From the NCBI GenBank assembly GCA_024401185.1, contig JAKSLO010000005.1, positions 1 through 53,051 of the forward strand: 53,051 bases of DNA. The letters are read 5' to 3'. Positions 17,133-26,451 of this stretch are shown here, piece after piece (the first letter of the stretch is position 1; each line of letters opens with the position of its first letter). The notes under the pieces were generated by a model, which saw only the letters and a program-made list of their open reading frames with translations, was not told the DNA's origin and did not search any database. The stretch is from Bacteroidaceae bacterium (GTDB lineage: Bacteria > Bacteroidota > Bacteroidia > Bacteroidales > Bacteroidaceae). A program made the translations under genes and the position numbers.

Positions 17133-17182
17133 CACAGAGACACGGAGATTTTCTTTATCACACAAATCTCTGCATCTCTGTG
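17133..17182 (-). terminator. Inverted repeat downstream of GH31, likely terminator
   Basis: Two 19-nt arms, CACAGAGA...GAGATTT and its complement, pair with three mismatches around a 12-nt loop. On the minus strand the hairpin is followed by CTTCTTTTT, so it can end the GH43-GH31 transcript. Similar CACAGAGNCACAGAGA stretches seem familiar from other Bacteroidota intergenic regions (from memory, not checked). Confidence 0.55.
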
Positions 17183-17240
17183 CATTCTATATCTATAAGA
17201 CTCACAAACCTAAAGAGGAGACAGGAGTCAATACATCAAG

Positions 17241-19724
17241 CTATTTTACCACAGTCTTCTTGCCTTTGTAGGTAATCTGTTTGGTCTTACCACCAATGAC
17301 CTTGATTGTCATGGCAATAGGCTTGTTAAGACTGGCATCGCCCTGACGGTCGGAAATGCTGAGTGTACGCTTCTTATCATTCCACTTCAAGGTGAATGTA
17401 GAAGTGCCCTTCGACTCTTCGTACTCATAGCCATCACCATTGTCCTGATAGACCGTAAACTCGGCATCACGACCGGGATAAACCCTGATCTCCCAGGGGG
17501 TATCGGTATAGAGCTGACTGTACTCCACCGTCTGCGAGAGAGGTAGGATGCTACCCTCGCGCATGTAATGAGGAATGCGGTTGATAGCCGACTTCACCTG
17601 AAGGGTCTGACCACCCTCATAACGCTGGTTGGTGTAGGCATCGTACCAGGCATTGCCCTTGGGCAGGTAAACCGAACGTGATGTGCCTGCATCCGACTCA
17701 GGACCCTCTGGCGAAGCATCGGTGACAGGAGCCACCAGCATGGCAGGACCAAACATGAACTCATCCTTGATGTCGAGCACCTTGCTGTCCTGAGGATAGT
17801 CGAATGCCAGACAACGAGTCATGGTGTAGCCCTCCTGGGTGATGCGCGATGCCAGCGAATAGGTGTAGGGCAACATGCGGTAGCGCAGGTTGATGCAATC
17901 CATGATGGCATCGTAGAAACGTGTACCGGGTTCGCCAAACTGCCAGGGTTCGCGAGGAGTGTCGGAACCATGACTGCGCATCACGGGCAGGAAGGTGCTG
18001 TACTGCAACATACGCACATAGAACTCGCGATAGGCAGGATCCTTGCATCCGTTGGGATACTCACCGGCATAGAACCATGCCCATCCCTTACGGGTAAAGA
18101 AGCATCCGGCATCTACCGTCCAGTAAGGGCAACCGGTTGCCATGTAGTTAAGACCTGCGGGAATCATCTGCTTGAACTGCTTCCAGCTGGCATAGGTGTC
18201 ACCATTCCACACGATGGTACCGTAGCGCTGCTCACCAGCATAGCTGCTTCGGGTGAGGTTGACCACACGCTTGGCACTACTTGCCTCACGCTGGTGCTCA
18301 TAGATGCCACGGGCGTGGTAGAGAGAGAAGAGCTGACTGCGCTCATTGCCTAAGGCATCGCCAAGTTTCTTACTCTGCAACTTCCAGCGCTCCTCATGGT
18401 TGTCGGCACCATAGTTGGCACCACGGTTTGACCAGTCGGCATCCAGAGGCTCGGAAGAATCGCACCACCAGGCATCAAAGTCATTCTTGAAGAACTCGTT
18501 ATTGGCATAGCTCCAGTAAAGGTCGCGTGCCTCCTTACGGAAGGCATCATATACATTCTGACCAGGGAACAGGTAACCGCGGTTCTTGAAATCGTCATAC
18601 TGAGGCGAGTTTGACATATTGGGCCAGATGGAAATCATCAGTTTGGCATTCATGGCATGCACATCGTTAGCCATCTTCTTCTTGTCAGGGTAGCGCGAAG
18701 CCTCCATGCTCATAGTACCCCAGCTGCCATCCTTCCAGTAGTTCCAATCCTGCACAATGCAGTCGATGGGGATGTGACGCTTGCGGAACTCACGCAACGT
18801 GTTCACCAGGTCGTCCTGCGAATAGTAACGCTCCTTGCTCTGCGTATAGCCAAACACCCAGAGGGGCATCATGGGAACCTGTCCGGTAAGCCAGCGATAG
18901 GCAGCCACGGTGGCATCCATATTATGACCCTTCATGAAGTAATAGTCGAGCGCCTGAGCAGCCTCCACCTCTACCACGGTGCAACCATTGGCCTGGGTGT
19001 CGTCGAACATCATGGCACTACCGGCATCGAAGAGGATGCCATAGCCAGCCGTGGAGTTGAGCACGGGAACCATAGCCTTCAGGTTGTGCTGAGCCAGAAA
19101 CTGCTTCTTGCCACGCAGATTCATATAGTCCTCCATGTGCTGACCCAAACCGTACATGGCTTCGCCTCTCTGCAACTGCAACTGCAGGCGATACTGCCAA
19201 GTGCGACCCACGGTGTCACGGCGCAACACGTCCATACGCTCCTTCTCGCCATCCACGGTCTTCTCAATGCGACGTGTCGATTCATCATAGATGACGTTCT
19301 CGGTAACCTGAAGCGTAGAGGGATGTGGATTGTCATGCTCCGACAGCAACGCCCTACCCTTATGGTCGCAATACGTAATCTTGCCCGTGAGGGTATTAAT
19401 GCCCACCTGCAAACTGTCGGAATAGAGCACGACGCTTGAATCGCCCTGCTTAACATCCTTCAGATACGACTTGGAAAGCGCATCGGGATAGACCTCAGCA
19501 TAGTTGCATACTCCAGTAGTATTCTTGTAACCAGCTTCGTGAGAGGCTATGACATGCACGATGTCGGGACGAACGAACGTGACATTGAGCAGACTTCCAT
19601 CTGCCAACTTCACTTCTACTCCTTTTCCTTTCTCTACACTAACCTTATCAACATTAATCGCCGACGCACTGAGGCACGTCGACGATATAATTGTAAATAA
19701 GGAAATACGACGAAGAAATCTCAT
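17241..19724 (-). CDS. Secreted GH31 alpha-glycosidase
   Basis: This 827-residue protein has a signal peptide (cleavage near SASA/I). The order is an N-terminal beta-sandwich (about 25-240), the GH31 TIM barrel, and C-terminal beta domains including a DUF5110-like segment. The catalytic nucleophile is Asp422 in 'WWCDSSEP' and the acid/base Asp is in 'RSHGSDTPREPW'. 'WVFGYTQSKERY' opens the barrel as usual. GH31 members hydrolyse terminal alpha-glucose or alpha-xylose; which applies here is not clear. It is the second gene after GH43 (21-nt gap), probably one transcript controlled by the hybrid two-component regulator next door. Confidence 0.92.
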   Translation of the reverse strand: MRFLRRISLFTIISSTCLSASAINVDKVSVEKGKGVEVKLADGSLLNVTFVRPDIVHVIASHEAGYKNTTGVCNYAEVYPDALSKSYLKDVKQGDSSVVLYSDSLQVGINTLTGKITYCDHKGRALLSEHDNPHPSTLQVTENVIYDESTRRIEKTVDGEKERMDVLRRDTVGRTWQYRLQLQLQRGEAMYGLGQHMEDYMNLRGKKQFLAQHNLKAMVPVLNSTAGYGILFDAGSAMMFDDTQANGCTVVEVEAAQALDYYFMKGHNMDATVAAYRWLTGQVPMMPLWVFGYTQSKERYYSQDDLVNTLREFRKRHIPIDCIVQDWNYWKDGSWGTMSMEASRYPDKKKMANDVHAMNAKLMISIWPNMSNSPQYDDFKNRGYLFPGQNVYDAFRKEARDLYWSYANNEFFKNDFDAWWCDSSEPLDADWSNRGANYGADNHEERWKLQSKKLGDALGNERSQLFSLYHARGIYEHQREASSAKRVVNLTRSSYAGEQRYGTIVWNGDTYASWKQFKQMIPAGLNYMATGCPYWTVDAGCFFTRKGWAWFYAGEYPNGCKDPAYREFYVRMLQYSTFLPVMRSHGSDTPREPWQFGEPGTRFYDAIMDCINLRYRMLPYTYSLASRITQEGYTMTRCLAFDYPQDSKVLDIKDEFMFGPAMLVAPVTDASPEGPESDAGTSRSVYLPKGNAWYDAYTNQRYEGGQTLQVKSAINRIPHYMREGSILPLSQTVEYSQLYTDTPWEIRVYPGRDAEFTVYQDNGDGYEYEESKGTSTFTLKWNDKKRTLSISDRQGDASLNKPIAMTIKVIGGKTKQITYKGKKTVVK

Positions 19725-19745
19725 TGTATCCTTAGTTGTTTTGTC

Positions 19746-21815
19746 TTAGTTAATCAAATAAACCTTCTTGACACCCTTGTAAGAAGCCGTAACGGTGGCA
19801 CGACCTGCTGCAATGGGACTTACCTCGAAGGTAACGCTGGGATCAGATGAGGTAGCCTTGATGCTTGAGTTGGCATTCAGACGGCCATACACCTGATAAC
19901 GGTTTACATCACAATAGCCATTCTGGTTGGTGGCAAAGATGGGAGTGTTGCTCATCACGATGTTCTGACCATCAATGCTGATCTGAACGGTGGGAACCAC
20001 GGGTGCCTCGCAAGCTACGCCATTCTTTGAGAAACCAATTCCGTGAATGTCAACCAAGCCACGGGGACGCTGGGGCTGCTGGGGCTGACGGCCACCGAAA
20101 CGAGGCTGCTGCTGAGCTTCCTGTACCTCAGGACCCTCGACCACGAGATAAATGGCATGCTTGCCAGTAAGGCCCTCGACAGCAGGAACTGCGGCACTCA
20201 GCATAACGGGCTTAGTCTGAGGAGCACCCCAACCACGCTGGGGCTGAGCGGCAGCAGGAACGTCGATTACGGCAATCTCCTTGCCATTCCAGGTACTGTT
20301 GGCATAAGGACCATCGAGCATGACGTGGATCTTGCATGCCTGGGCACTGGGAGTTACATTGATGTTAATCTTGGTATTGTCGCCTGCCTTAGCACCAGCA
20401 AAAGGCTTGCAACCGTTTTTCTCGGCATCGAGGCCACCGAAGCCAAAGTACTTCCAACCTACGATGGCACCATTCTTCAAGCCACAAACGTCCTGAGAGT
20501 TGTTCCATACGTCCCAAGTGTCCTGCATGGCATTATTGTCGTTGATGTAGCAGGCAATACCAGCAGAATAGTACTTATAAGGATCAAGACCAAAGATTTG
20601 GAAACCTTCAGAGGTTACCTCAGCACCTGTGTAATGGTCGCCATTGGAAGCCAAAGCGCTCCACTCGTTGCCCTTCACATAGGGATCGTAACCGATGATG
20701 CGCACCTTACCACCCTTAGCCACGGGCTTCTTGTCCCACTCAATCTTGACGGGAGCCACCATAGCCTGACGGGCATTACCGAAACCACGGGGAGGACGAT
20801 GATAGAACACGTACCACTGACCATTGATCTCCTGGAGAGAACCGTGGGTGTTGTGTGCAAAGTTGGTAGTGGTAAGCTTTGAACCATCCTCGTTGAGCAC
20901 AACGCCACGAGAGTCAACCAACACACCACCTGAACGCCAGGGACCAAGAGGACTGTCGCCATAAGCATAGCGAAGAGCCGAGTTGGTAGAACCCAAGCCA
21001 TAGTCGGGACCTGAGTAACCAGAGAATACCATTACATACTTGTTGCCAACCTGACGGATGGAAGAAGCCTCGAAGAAGTTGAACTCACCGGGGTTCTGAC
21101 CCTTATAGAGTGCAGGATATTCGGTTCCCTTGGGGTCGCGCACCTCACCATAGCGTGAAGAAGCGGGGATGAAGTAGTCATGAATCTGAGTGCCAGGGCG
21201 CACGCTATACATGGTGTTCTGGTCGAGCTCAGCAGCTGTAGAGTGCTGGAAACCATAGAACACGTATGCACGGAAGCCCTTGTCATAGTCCTTATCCTTC
21301 TTGTCTGTTATGTTCTCGATGAAGACAGAGGGATCGAAGTCGATCATAGAACCCTGCTTGCAACGACGGCCATCCTCGCTGGCGTTGATGGGCACGAAAG
21401 GACCGTTGGGACGATCGCCCTTGGCCACCATAGCCACACGGCCATTACCACGAGAATGAGGATAGAGGTAATACACCTTCTTGCCATTCTCCTTCACCTC
21501 AACAAGGTCGGGTGCATACATGGTGTCCCACTGACCATCAATATAGTATTTGAAGAGTGAGCCTTCATTACGCCATTGTGAAAGGTCCTCTACAGGAGCT
21601 GACCACATACGAATGTCAGGACCGCAATAAGCGGTATTGGTAACATCGTGTGAACCGATAATGTAGGCACGATACTTGCCTGGATTGTCGGGATCCTCAA
21701 ACACGCGAGGTTCACCATCGGGTACATGCTCCCAGAGGGGCAGATAAGGATTCTGGGCCTGTGTGCTGGAAGCCAACATCAGCGCAAAGGCCGACAAAAT
21801 GTGTTTTGCTTTCAT
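19746..21815 (-). CDS. Secreted GH43-family enzyme with CBM6-like domain
   Basis: This 689-residue protein has a signal peptide (cleavage near TQAQ/N). The five-bladed GH43 propeller fills about residues 22-375: 'EPRVFEDPDNPGKYRAY' carries the base Asp region, 'GSMIDFDPSVF' the modulator Asp and 'FNFFEASSIRQ' the acid Glu. A CBM6-like sandwich (about 385-590) and an Ig-like tail follow. The CBM6-like domain has two Gln/Pro/Arg-rich insertions ('AAAQPQRGWGAPQ' and 'QQQPRFGGRQPQQPQRPRG'), which is unusual. GH43 covers arabinofuranosidases, xylosidases and exo-galactanases; the activity is not assigned. It is first in the two-gene unit with GH31 and divergent from the hybrid regulator. Confidence 0.88.
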   Translation of the reverse strand: MKAKHILSAFALMLASSTQAQNPYLPLWEHVPDGEPRVFEDPDNPGKYRAYIIGSHDVTNTAYCGPDIRMWSAPVEDLSQWRNEGSLFKYYIDGQWDTMYAPDLVEVKENGKKVYYLYPHSRGNGRVAMVAKGDRPNGPFVPINASEDGRRCKQGSMIDFDPSVFIENITDKKDKDYDKGFRAYVFYGFQHSTAAELDQNTMYSVRPGTQIHDYFIPASSRYGEVRDPKGTEYPALYKGQNPGEFNFFEASSIRQVGNKYVMVFSGYSGPDYGLGSTNSALRYAYGDSPLGPWRSGGVLVDSRGVVLNEDGSKLTTTNFAHNTHGSLQEINGQWYVFYHRPPRGFGNARQAMVAPVKIEWDKKPVAKGGKVRIIGYDPYVKGNEWSALASNGDHYTGAEVTSEGFQIFGLDPYKYYSAGIACYINDNNAMQDTWDVWNNSQDVCGLKNGAIVGWKYFGFGGLDAEKNGCKPFAGAKAGDNTKININVTPSAQACKIHVMLDGPYANSTWNGKEIAVIDVPAAAQPQRGWGAPQTKPVMLSAAVPAVEGLTGKHAIYLVVEGPEVQEAQQQPRFGGRQPQQPQRPRGLVDIHGIGFSKNGVACEAPVVPTVQISIDGQNIVMSNTPIFATNQNGYCDVNRYQVYGRLNANSSIKATSSDPSVTFEVSPIAAGRATVTASYKGVKKVYLIN

Positions 21816-21865
21816 TTTGAAAAGAATAAAAATTAGTTTTTGCTAAATTAGTTTTAGATTTTCTG

Positions 21866-21873
21866 CAAAGATA
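21866..21873 (-). promoter_or_regulatory. Minus-strand -7 box (TATCTTTG) for GH43-GH31
   Basis: CAAAGATA on the plus strand gives TATCTTTG, 50 bp upstream of the GH43 start. The nearest CAAA that could be a -33 (21898-21901) is 24 bp away, longer than the norm, so activation by a regulator is plausible. Confidence 0.55.
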
Positions 21874-21991
21874 ATAATTAAAGATAAATATCTTAACCAA
21901 AAATTATTATTTTCTTAAACAACACCATTAAAATGCAACAAATACACCAATAATGGCACAAAATTGACACAAATTAGCACTTATGTAACAT

Positions 21992-22021
21992 AAAATGTAT
22001 CATAATCGCACAAAATGTATC
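21992..22021. promoter_or_regulatory. Candidate operator: two AAAATGTATC direct repeats 20 bp apart
   Basis: AAAATGTATC occurs at 21992-22001 and 22012-22021, exactly 20 bp apart (two helical turns), just upstream of the -33 box of the hybrid regulator. Related CACAAAATT/GACACAAATT words lie at about 21957-21975. Spaced direct repeats fit binding by an AraC-type output domain; this is inference. Confidence 0.45.
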
Positions 22022-22027
22022 GGTTTA

Positions 22028-22059
22028 TTTGTACGATTAGCAAAAAGGTATTATCTTTG
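22028..22059 (+). promoter_or_regulatory. Promoter of the hybrid two-component gene
   Basis: A -33 TTTG at 22028-22031 and a -7 TATCTTTG at 22052-22059 with a 20-bp spacer match the Bacteroidota consensus closely. The ATG is 36 bp downstream. Confidence 0.8.
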
Positions 22060-22094
22060 CATTAGCTAACAACCAAAATACAATAACCATAGAC

Positions 22095-25000
22095 ATGAAA
22101 GATTCTATTGTCAGCAGGATATACATACTGATTATTACTTGTCTTTTTTCACAGAACACACATAGTCAAACCAACCGTTTATATACCACGCAACAAGGAT
22201 TGGCTACAAGTGACATATCGTCTTTGTGCATAGACAGCCGTGAACTGGCATGGATTGCCGGCAAGAACACCATCGGGTATTTTGATGGTGCTCAGTTCCA
22301 TTACATCCCCAACAACGATTCTCGCACAGGACAACCCTTGTTCAGCAACGCATTGGCCATCACGGAGGACGAAAACGACAACTTCTGGGTAGCCACCAAT
22401 CGTGGTTTGATGTACTTTGACAGTCACAAGCTGAAATTCGAGCACATCGAACTGAATGAGGATGAAAGCAACATAGGCGGTTATTCCATCAAGCAAATCA
22501 TAGACATACCCACTCGCAAGAACACCAAGCTCATCATCACAGAAGGTTATGGTGTGCACTTTTTCGACACCAAGACACACAAGGTATTAGAAAAAGAAAC
22601 CAAGAAACTGCAAGAGCAGATTGAGGAGTCGTTTGTTGTGAACGCACACATCGACACCCGAAACCGCATTTGGCTCTCCACTATAAGAAAAGACTTGAAA
22701 TGCTATGATTGCAAGACACTTGAGCCTGTAGATTTTGAAATAACGCCAAGTGCAAGGGAGTTGATGCAGAAAAGCAACATGTCGGAAATAGTAGAGGTGA
22801 AAGAGAGAAAAGCACTCTACATGGCCACCTACTCGGGATTGCTGAAATTCGATGAGAAGGCACACCGACTGGAAGTAGTGACAAGCGCCATAGGCAAAAA
22901 CATACAAGCCCTGCTCTACACACACAATGAGGAGCTGCTTGCCGGAACCGACAGCGAAGGAATATGGAAAATCAACGAAGACGACTCATTAGAGAAATAC
23001 GAGGTGAGCGACCAGCAGTTCGACCTCTCATTCGGCAAAGTGCGCGACATGGTGCAGGACAATGATGGGAACATACTCATCGCCTTCCTACAGAAAGGTC
23101 TGCTCGTCATCCCTCATCGCAGGGATGAGTTCCGCTACCATGCCATCTCGTTCAACAAGAATGGGAAGAACACCTCATGTGTAACATCTATAGCTACCGA
23201 TAGCAAGAACAACTTCTGGATAGGAACCGATGGCGCAGGTGTGTTCTGCACACAAGGAGCCAATCTCCAGACGGCAAGTCCTGTAAACCAAGGCCTTCGC
23301 TCGCTTTTGGTACAGTCAGTAGTAGTGGACAAGAGCGACAACATCTGGGTAGCCACCTACGGAGGTGGAGTGCAGCTATGGGCAGGCGACCATTTTGAGA
23401 CACCTCATTGGCTGGAGATGCTTGCCAACATGAACATCAAGGGAATGCACTATGACAAGCTCAACAACCTGATCATTGTGGCGTCAAACGGAAACGGAGT
23501 CTTTGTGGTCAATCCCGAAACACACACGTTTGAAGGACGATGGGTGCAAGGACAAAGTGCATGGATCTCTACCGTGTACGTGGACAACGACGAAACCCTG
23601 TGGATTGGTGACGTGTCGGGTGTTTACTTTATCGACAAGAACAACGAGCAGGGCAGCATCAAGCCAGACATCATAAAGGGAACGCCCAACTGCATCATCA
23701 CCATGGGTAGTGGCAAAGACAAGAAAGCGCTGATTGGTACCACAAACGGCATAGTCATCTACCATGTGGCCACACAGCAAACAGAACGTATTCTTGATCA
23801 CGAAAACGTGGCAGCCTTCAACGAATCTCCCAACGACATCTGGGTATCTGCCTCAAACCGCATCTATGCCATCAACAAACAAACGATGAAGATGGAACGC
23901 TACAACTCCATCGGAGGATTCTACGTAGGCGAGTTTCACCAAGGGGCAGCACTCAACAAGAAAGGTGAGCTCTTCTTTGGTTGCGACAACGGTATCATCA
24001 GTTTCGACCCACGAGGCATCAGACAGCCACACAAGATTGCGAGTCAGATTCTCTTCACCAGCCTTCGCGTAAATAATGCCATCATCAACTATAGCGACAG
24101 TACCGTCTATCTTGACAAGGCATTACTTTATGCCGACAAAATCACCCTACCCTACGACGAGAATTCTTTCCGCCTTACCTTTAGCGCGCCACACCTGAGT
24201 TCACCTCGTCAGGTGCAATATGAATACATGCTGGAAGGATATGACGAGCATTGGGTGCCCTGCACACTCATGCAGTCGGCTTACTACAACAACCTGCCCT
24301 CGGGAAACTACATACTAAAGGTACGCGCATACATAGAGGGTGACCCTGCCAGCGCCATCGACAAGACTATACGAATAAAAGTGTTGGCTCCCTGGTATGA
24401 TACAACATGGGCACACATTATTTATATATTGATATTTGCAGCCATAGCCTACATCACCTGGCTGTTCATGAAAAACCGTCGTGAGCAACGCAGAGCCCTT
24501 CGTGCCGCCTTGCATAACGAGGAAATCAAGGAGGCCAAGTTGCGCATGTTCACAAGCATCGCCCACGAGCTGCGTAACCCCCTCACCATGATTGTATCAC
24601 CTCTGAACCACCTCATTACAGTATTCGATGACGAGAAGGATGCTGCACATGCAAATCGCGAAAACGTGCAGAACAATCTGCAAATCATGAAGCATAACTG
24701 CAACCGATTGCTCGACATCGTAAAGCAGATTACAGATATCCGCAAGATTGATGCGGGACAATTCCGCTTGCATTTCAGAGAGGTTAACATATGTGAGTAT
24801 ATCCGCAACATCGCCACCTCGTTCTTGGGAGCAGCCAAGATGAAGAACATCACTTTCACGGTGGATGACAGCGAATCAGTAATACCCGCATGGATTGATC
24901 CCGTTCACTTCGAGAAGATTATCGTAAACATACTCTCGAATGCCTTCAAATTCTGTCCCGAAGGCAACCGCATCACCATGCGCAACCGTATCGTGGGCAA

Positions 25001-26171
25001 GAATGTAGAGATCAGCATCTATAACAGCGGTTCCAGCATTGAGGAATCAGCGTTGGAGCACATCTACGAGCGCTTCTACCAGGGCGATTCAGGCAAGAGC
25101 CACTCGGGTTCGGGTATAGGACTTAATCTGGCTTACGAACTGGTACACCTGCATCATGGCAGCATCAAGGCACAAAACATACAACCCGATGGTGTGGAGT
25201 TTGTAGTGACCATTCCCTTAGGTTCATCGCACCTCACAACAGAAGAACTGGCTCAACCCAAGGAGGAAGCGGAGAAGGATGCAAATCATGACAGTGTGAC
25301 CGTAAAGGTGAAGGATCTTGCCACCGAGACAAAGACAGAGGAAGGCAAGAGCGAGGCAACCGACACAAAGAGAATACCCTCGCTACTCATCGTGGATGAC
25401 AAGAAGGACATCCTGGAATACCTGAAGGGTGAATTACAGGGTGACTATAACGTAAGTTTGGCATTTAGTGGTAATAGCGCATGGAACATGGTACTGCAGA
25501 ACCGACCCGACGTGATTGTTACCGACATGAAGATGCCTGATGGCAATGGAATAGAGCTGTGCCGTAACATCAAGTCCAACCCAGAACTTGACCACATACC
25601 CATCATTATGCTAACGGGCGAAGGTGACGAACAGGTTCAGTTGGAGAGCATCAACCTCAGCGTGGACCATTACATGCAGAAGCCTTTCAACATCATCATC
25701 CTCAAAGGATTACTGCGTCAGGTGCTGCGTGTACGTGAGAGCATGAAGAAACACATCAAGCGTTCTGACATAAACAACGACTATGAAAGCATCGAGATGG
25801 ATTCGGCAGAGGATCGTCTGTTCTCACGCATCAACGACTCTTTGCAGAAGCACCTTGATGATTCAGAGTTTGGTGTGCAGGAACTGGCCGACGATATAGG
25901 CATCAGCCGCGTGCATCTGAATCGCAAGATGAAAGAAAGATACGGATTGTCGCCCAACATCTTCATACGTAGTTTCCGACTGAAGCAAGCTGCCTATCTG
26001 CTTGTGCACAATAAGGTAAATGTGAGCGAGGTAGCTTATAGAGTAGGATTCTCAACGCACTCGTATTTTACAAGCTCATTCCACGAATATTTCGGAATGA
26101 CTCCAAAGGAGTTTGTCACAGCTCATGCTGATGGAGAAAACGACGAAGCCCTTAAGAAGCTACTTGAATAA
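22095..26171 (+). CDS. Hybrid two-component system regulator (HTCS)
   Basis: This 1358-residue protein combines sensor, kinase, receiver and transcription factor. After a signal or anchor segment come about 14 propeller-type repeats (two blades sets, about 25-670) and a Y_Y_Y domain, all periplasmic. A transmembrane helix lies near 773-792. The HisKA domain has the phosphoacceptor His824 in 'IAHELRNP'; the ATPase domain follows with 'SGSGIGLNL'. The receiver has Asp1144 in 'VTDMKMPDG', and an AraC HTH pair fills about 1250-1345. Such proteins sense oligosaccharides and switch on the adjacent polysaccharide-use genes, here GH43 and GH31. An octamer array starts 17 nt after the stop. Confidence 0.95.
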   Translation: MKDSIVSRIYILIITCLFSQNTHSQTNRLYTTQQGLATSDISSLCIDSRELAWIAGKNTIGYFDGAQFHYIPNNDSRTGQPLFSNALAITEDENDNFWVATNRGLMYFDSHKLKFEHIELNEDESNIGGYSIKQIIDIPTRKNTKLIITEGYGVHFFDTKTHKVLEKETKKLQEQIEESFVVNAHIDTRNRIWLSTIRKDLKCYDCKTLEPVDFEITPSARELMQKSNMSEIVEVKERKALYMATYSGLLKFDEKAHRLEVVTSAIGKNIQALLYTHNEELLAGTDSEGIWKINEDDSLEKYEVSDQQFDLSFGKVRDMVQDNDGNILIAFLQKGLLVIPHRRDEFRYHAISFNKNGKNTSCVTSIATDSKNNFWIGTDGAGVFCTQGANLQTASPVNQGLRSLLVQSVVVDKSDNIWVATYGGGVQLWAGDHFETPHWLEMLANMNIKGMHYDKLNNLIIVASNGNGVFVVNPETHTFEGRWVQGQSAWISTVYVDNDETLWIGDVSGVYFIDKNNEQGSIKPDIIKGTPNCIITMGSGKDKKALIGTTNGIVIYHVATQQTERILDHENVAAFNESPNDIWVSASNRIYAINKQTMKMERYNSIGGFYVGEFHQGAALNKKGELFFGCDNGIISFDPRGIRQPHKIASQILFTSLRVNNAIINYSDSTVYLDKALLYADKITLPYDENSFRLTFSAPHLSSPRQVQYEYMLEGYDEHWVPCTLMQSAYYNNLPSGNYILKVRAYIEGDPASAIDKTIRIKVLAPWYDTTWAHIIYILIFAAIAYITWLFMKNRREQRRALRAALHNEEIKEAKLRMFTSIAHELRNPLTMIVSPLNHLITVFDDEKDAAHANRENVQNNLQIMKHNCNRLLDIVKQITDIRKIDAGQFRLHFREVNICEYIRNIATSFLGAAKMKNITFTVDDSESVIPAWIDPVHFEKIIVNILSNAFKFCPEGNRITMRNRIVGKNVEISIYNSGSSIEESALEHIYERFYQGDSGKSHSGSGIGLNLAYELVHLHHGSIKAQNIQPDGVEFVVTIPLGSSHLTTEELAQPKEEAEKDANHDSVTVKVKDLATETKTEEGKSEATDTKRIPSLLIVDDKKDILEYLKGELQGDYNVSLAFSGNSAWNMVLQNRPDVIVTDMKMPDGNGIELCRNIKSNPELDHIPIIMLTGEGDEQVQLESINLSVDHYMQKPFNIIILKGLLRQVLRVRESMKKHIKRSDINNDYESIEMDSAEDRLFSRINDSLQKHLDDSEFGVQELADDIGISRVHLNRKMKERYGLSPNIFIRSFRLKQAAYLLVHNKVNVSEVAYRVGFSTHSYFTSSFHEYFGMTPKEFVTAHADGENDEALKKLLE

Positions 26172-26188
26172 AGCCAGAAAGGAGTCTT

Positions 26189-26348
26189 CGAGAAATCTAA
26201 AAGCGAAGAAATCGATAATTCAAAGAACTGAAACACAGAGAAATCGACAATTCGATGAACCGAAGAACCGAAATGTCAAGAAAGCGACAATTCGATTCTT
26301 CGAAAAATCGAGGATACCAAAATTCGTTAATTCGAAAATCCGAACCTA
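26189..26348 (+). repeat. Octamer-period (CGANNNNN) array 2
   Basis: There are twenty 8-bp units; CGA or a one-base variant falls on phase at almost every step from 26213 to 26348, for example CGACAATT, CGATGAAC, CGAAGAAC and CGAAAAAT. The array begins 17 nt after the HTCS stop and ends just before the terminator at 26353, so it forms nearly the whole 3' UTR. The post-stop sequence AAGCCAGA is shared with array 3. Confidence 0.9.
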
Positions 26349-26352
26349 CTAA

Positions 26353-26388
26353 AAAAGCTCCCGAAGCACGTTGACTTCGGGAGCTTTT
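26353..26388. terminator. Bidirectional terminator between HTCS and glgP
   Basis: A 14-bp perfect stem, AAAAGCTCCCGAAG / CTTCGGGAGCTTTT, with an 8-nt loop lies between convergent genes. It has T-runs on both strands. Confidence 0.9.
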
Positions 26389-26451
26389 ATTATGTTTATG
26401 TATTGTATTATGTGAGATTGCTAAATGCAACTACTCACACATGGCCGGCAA

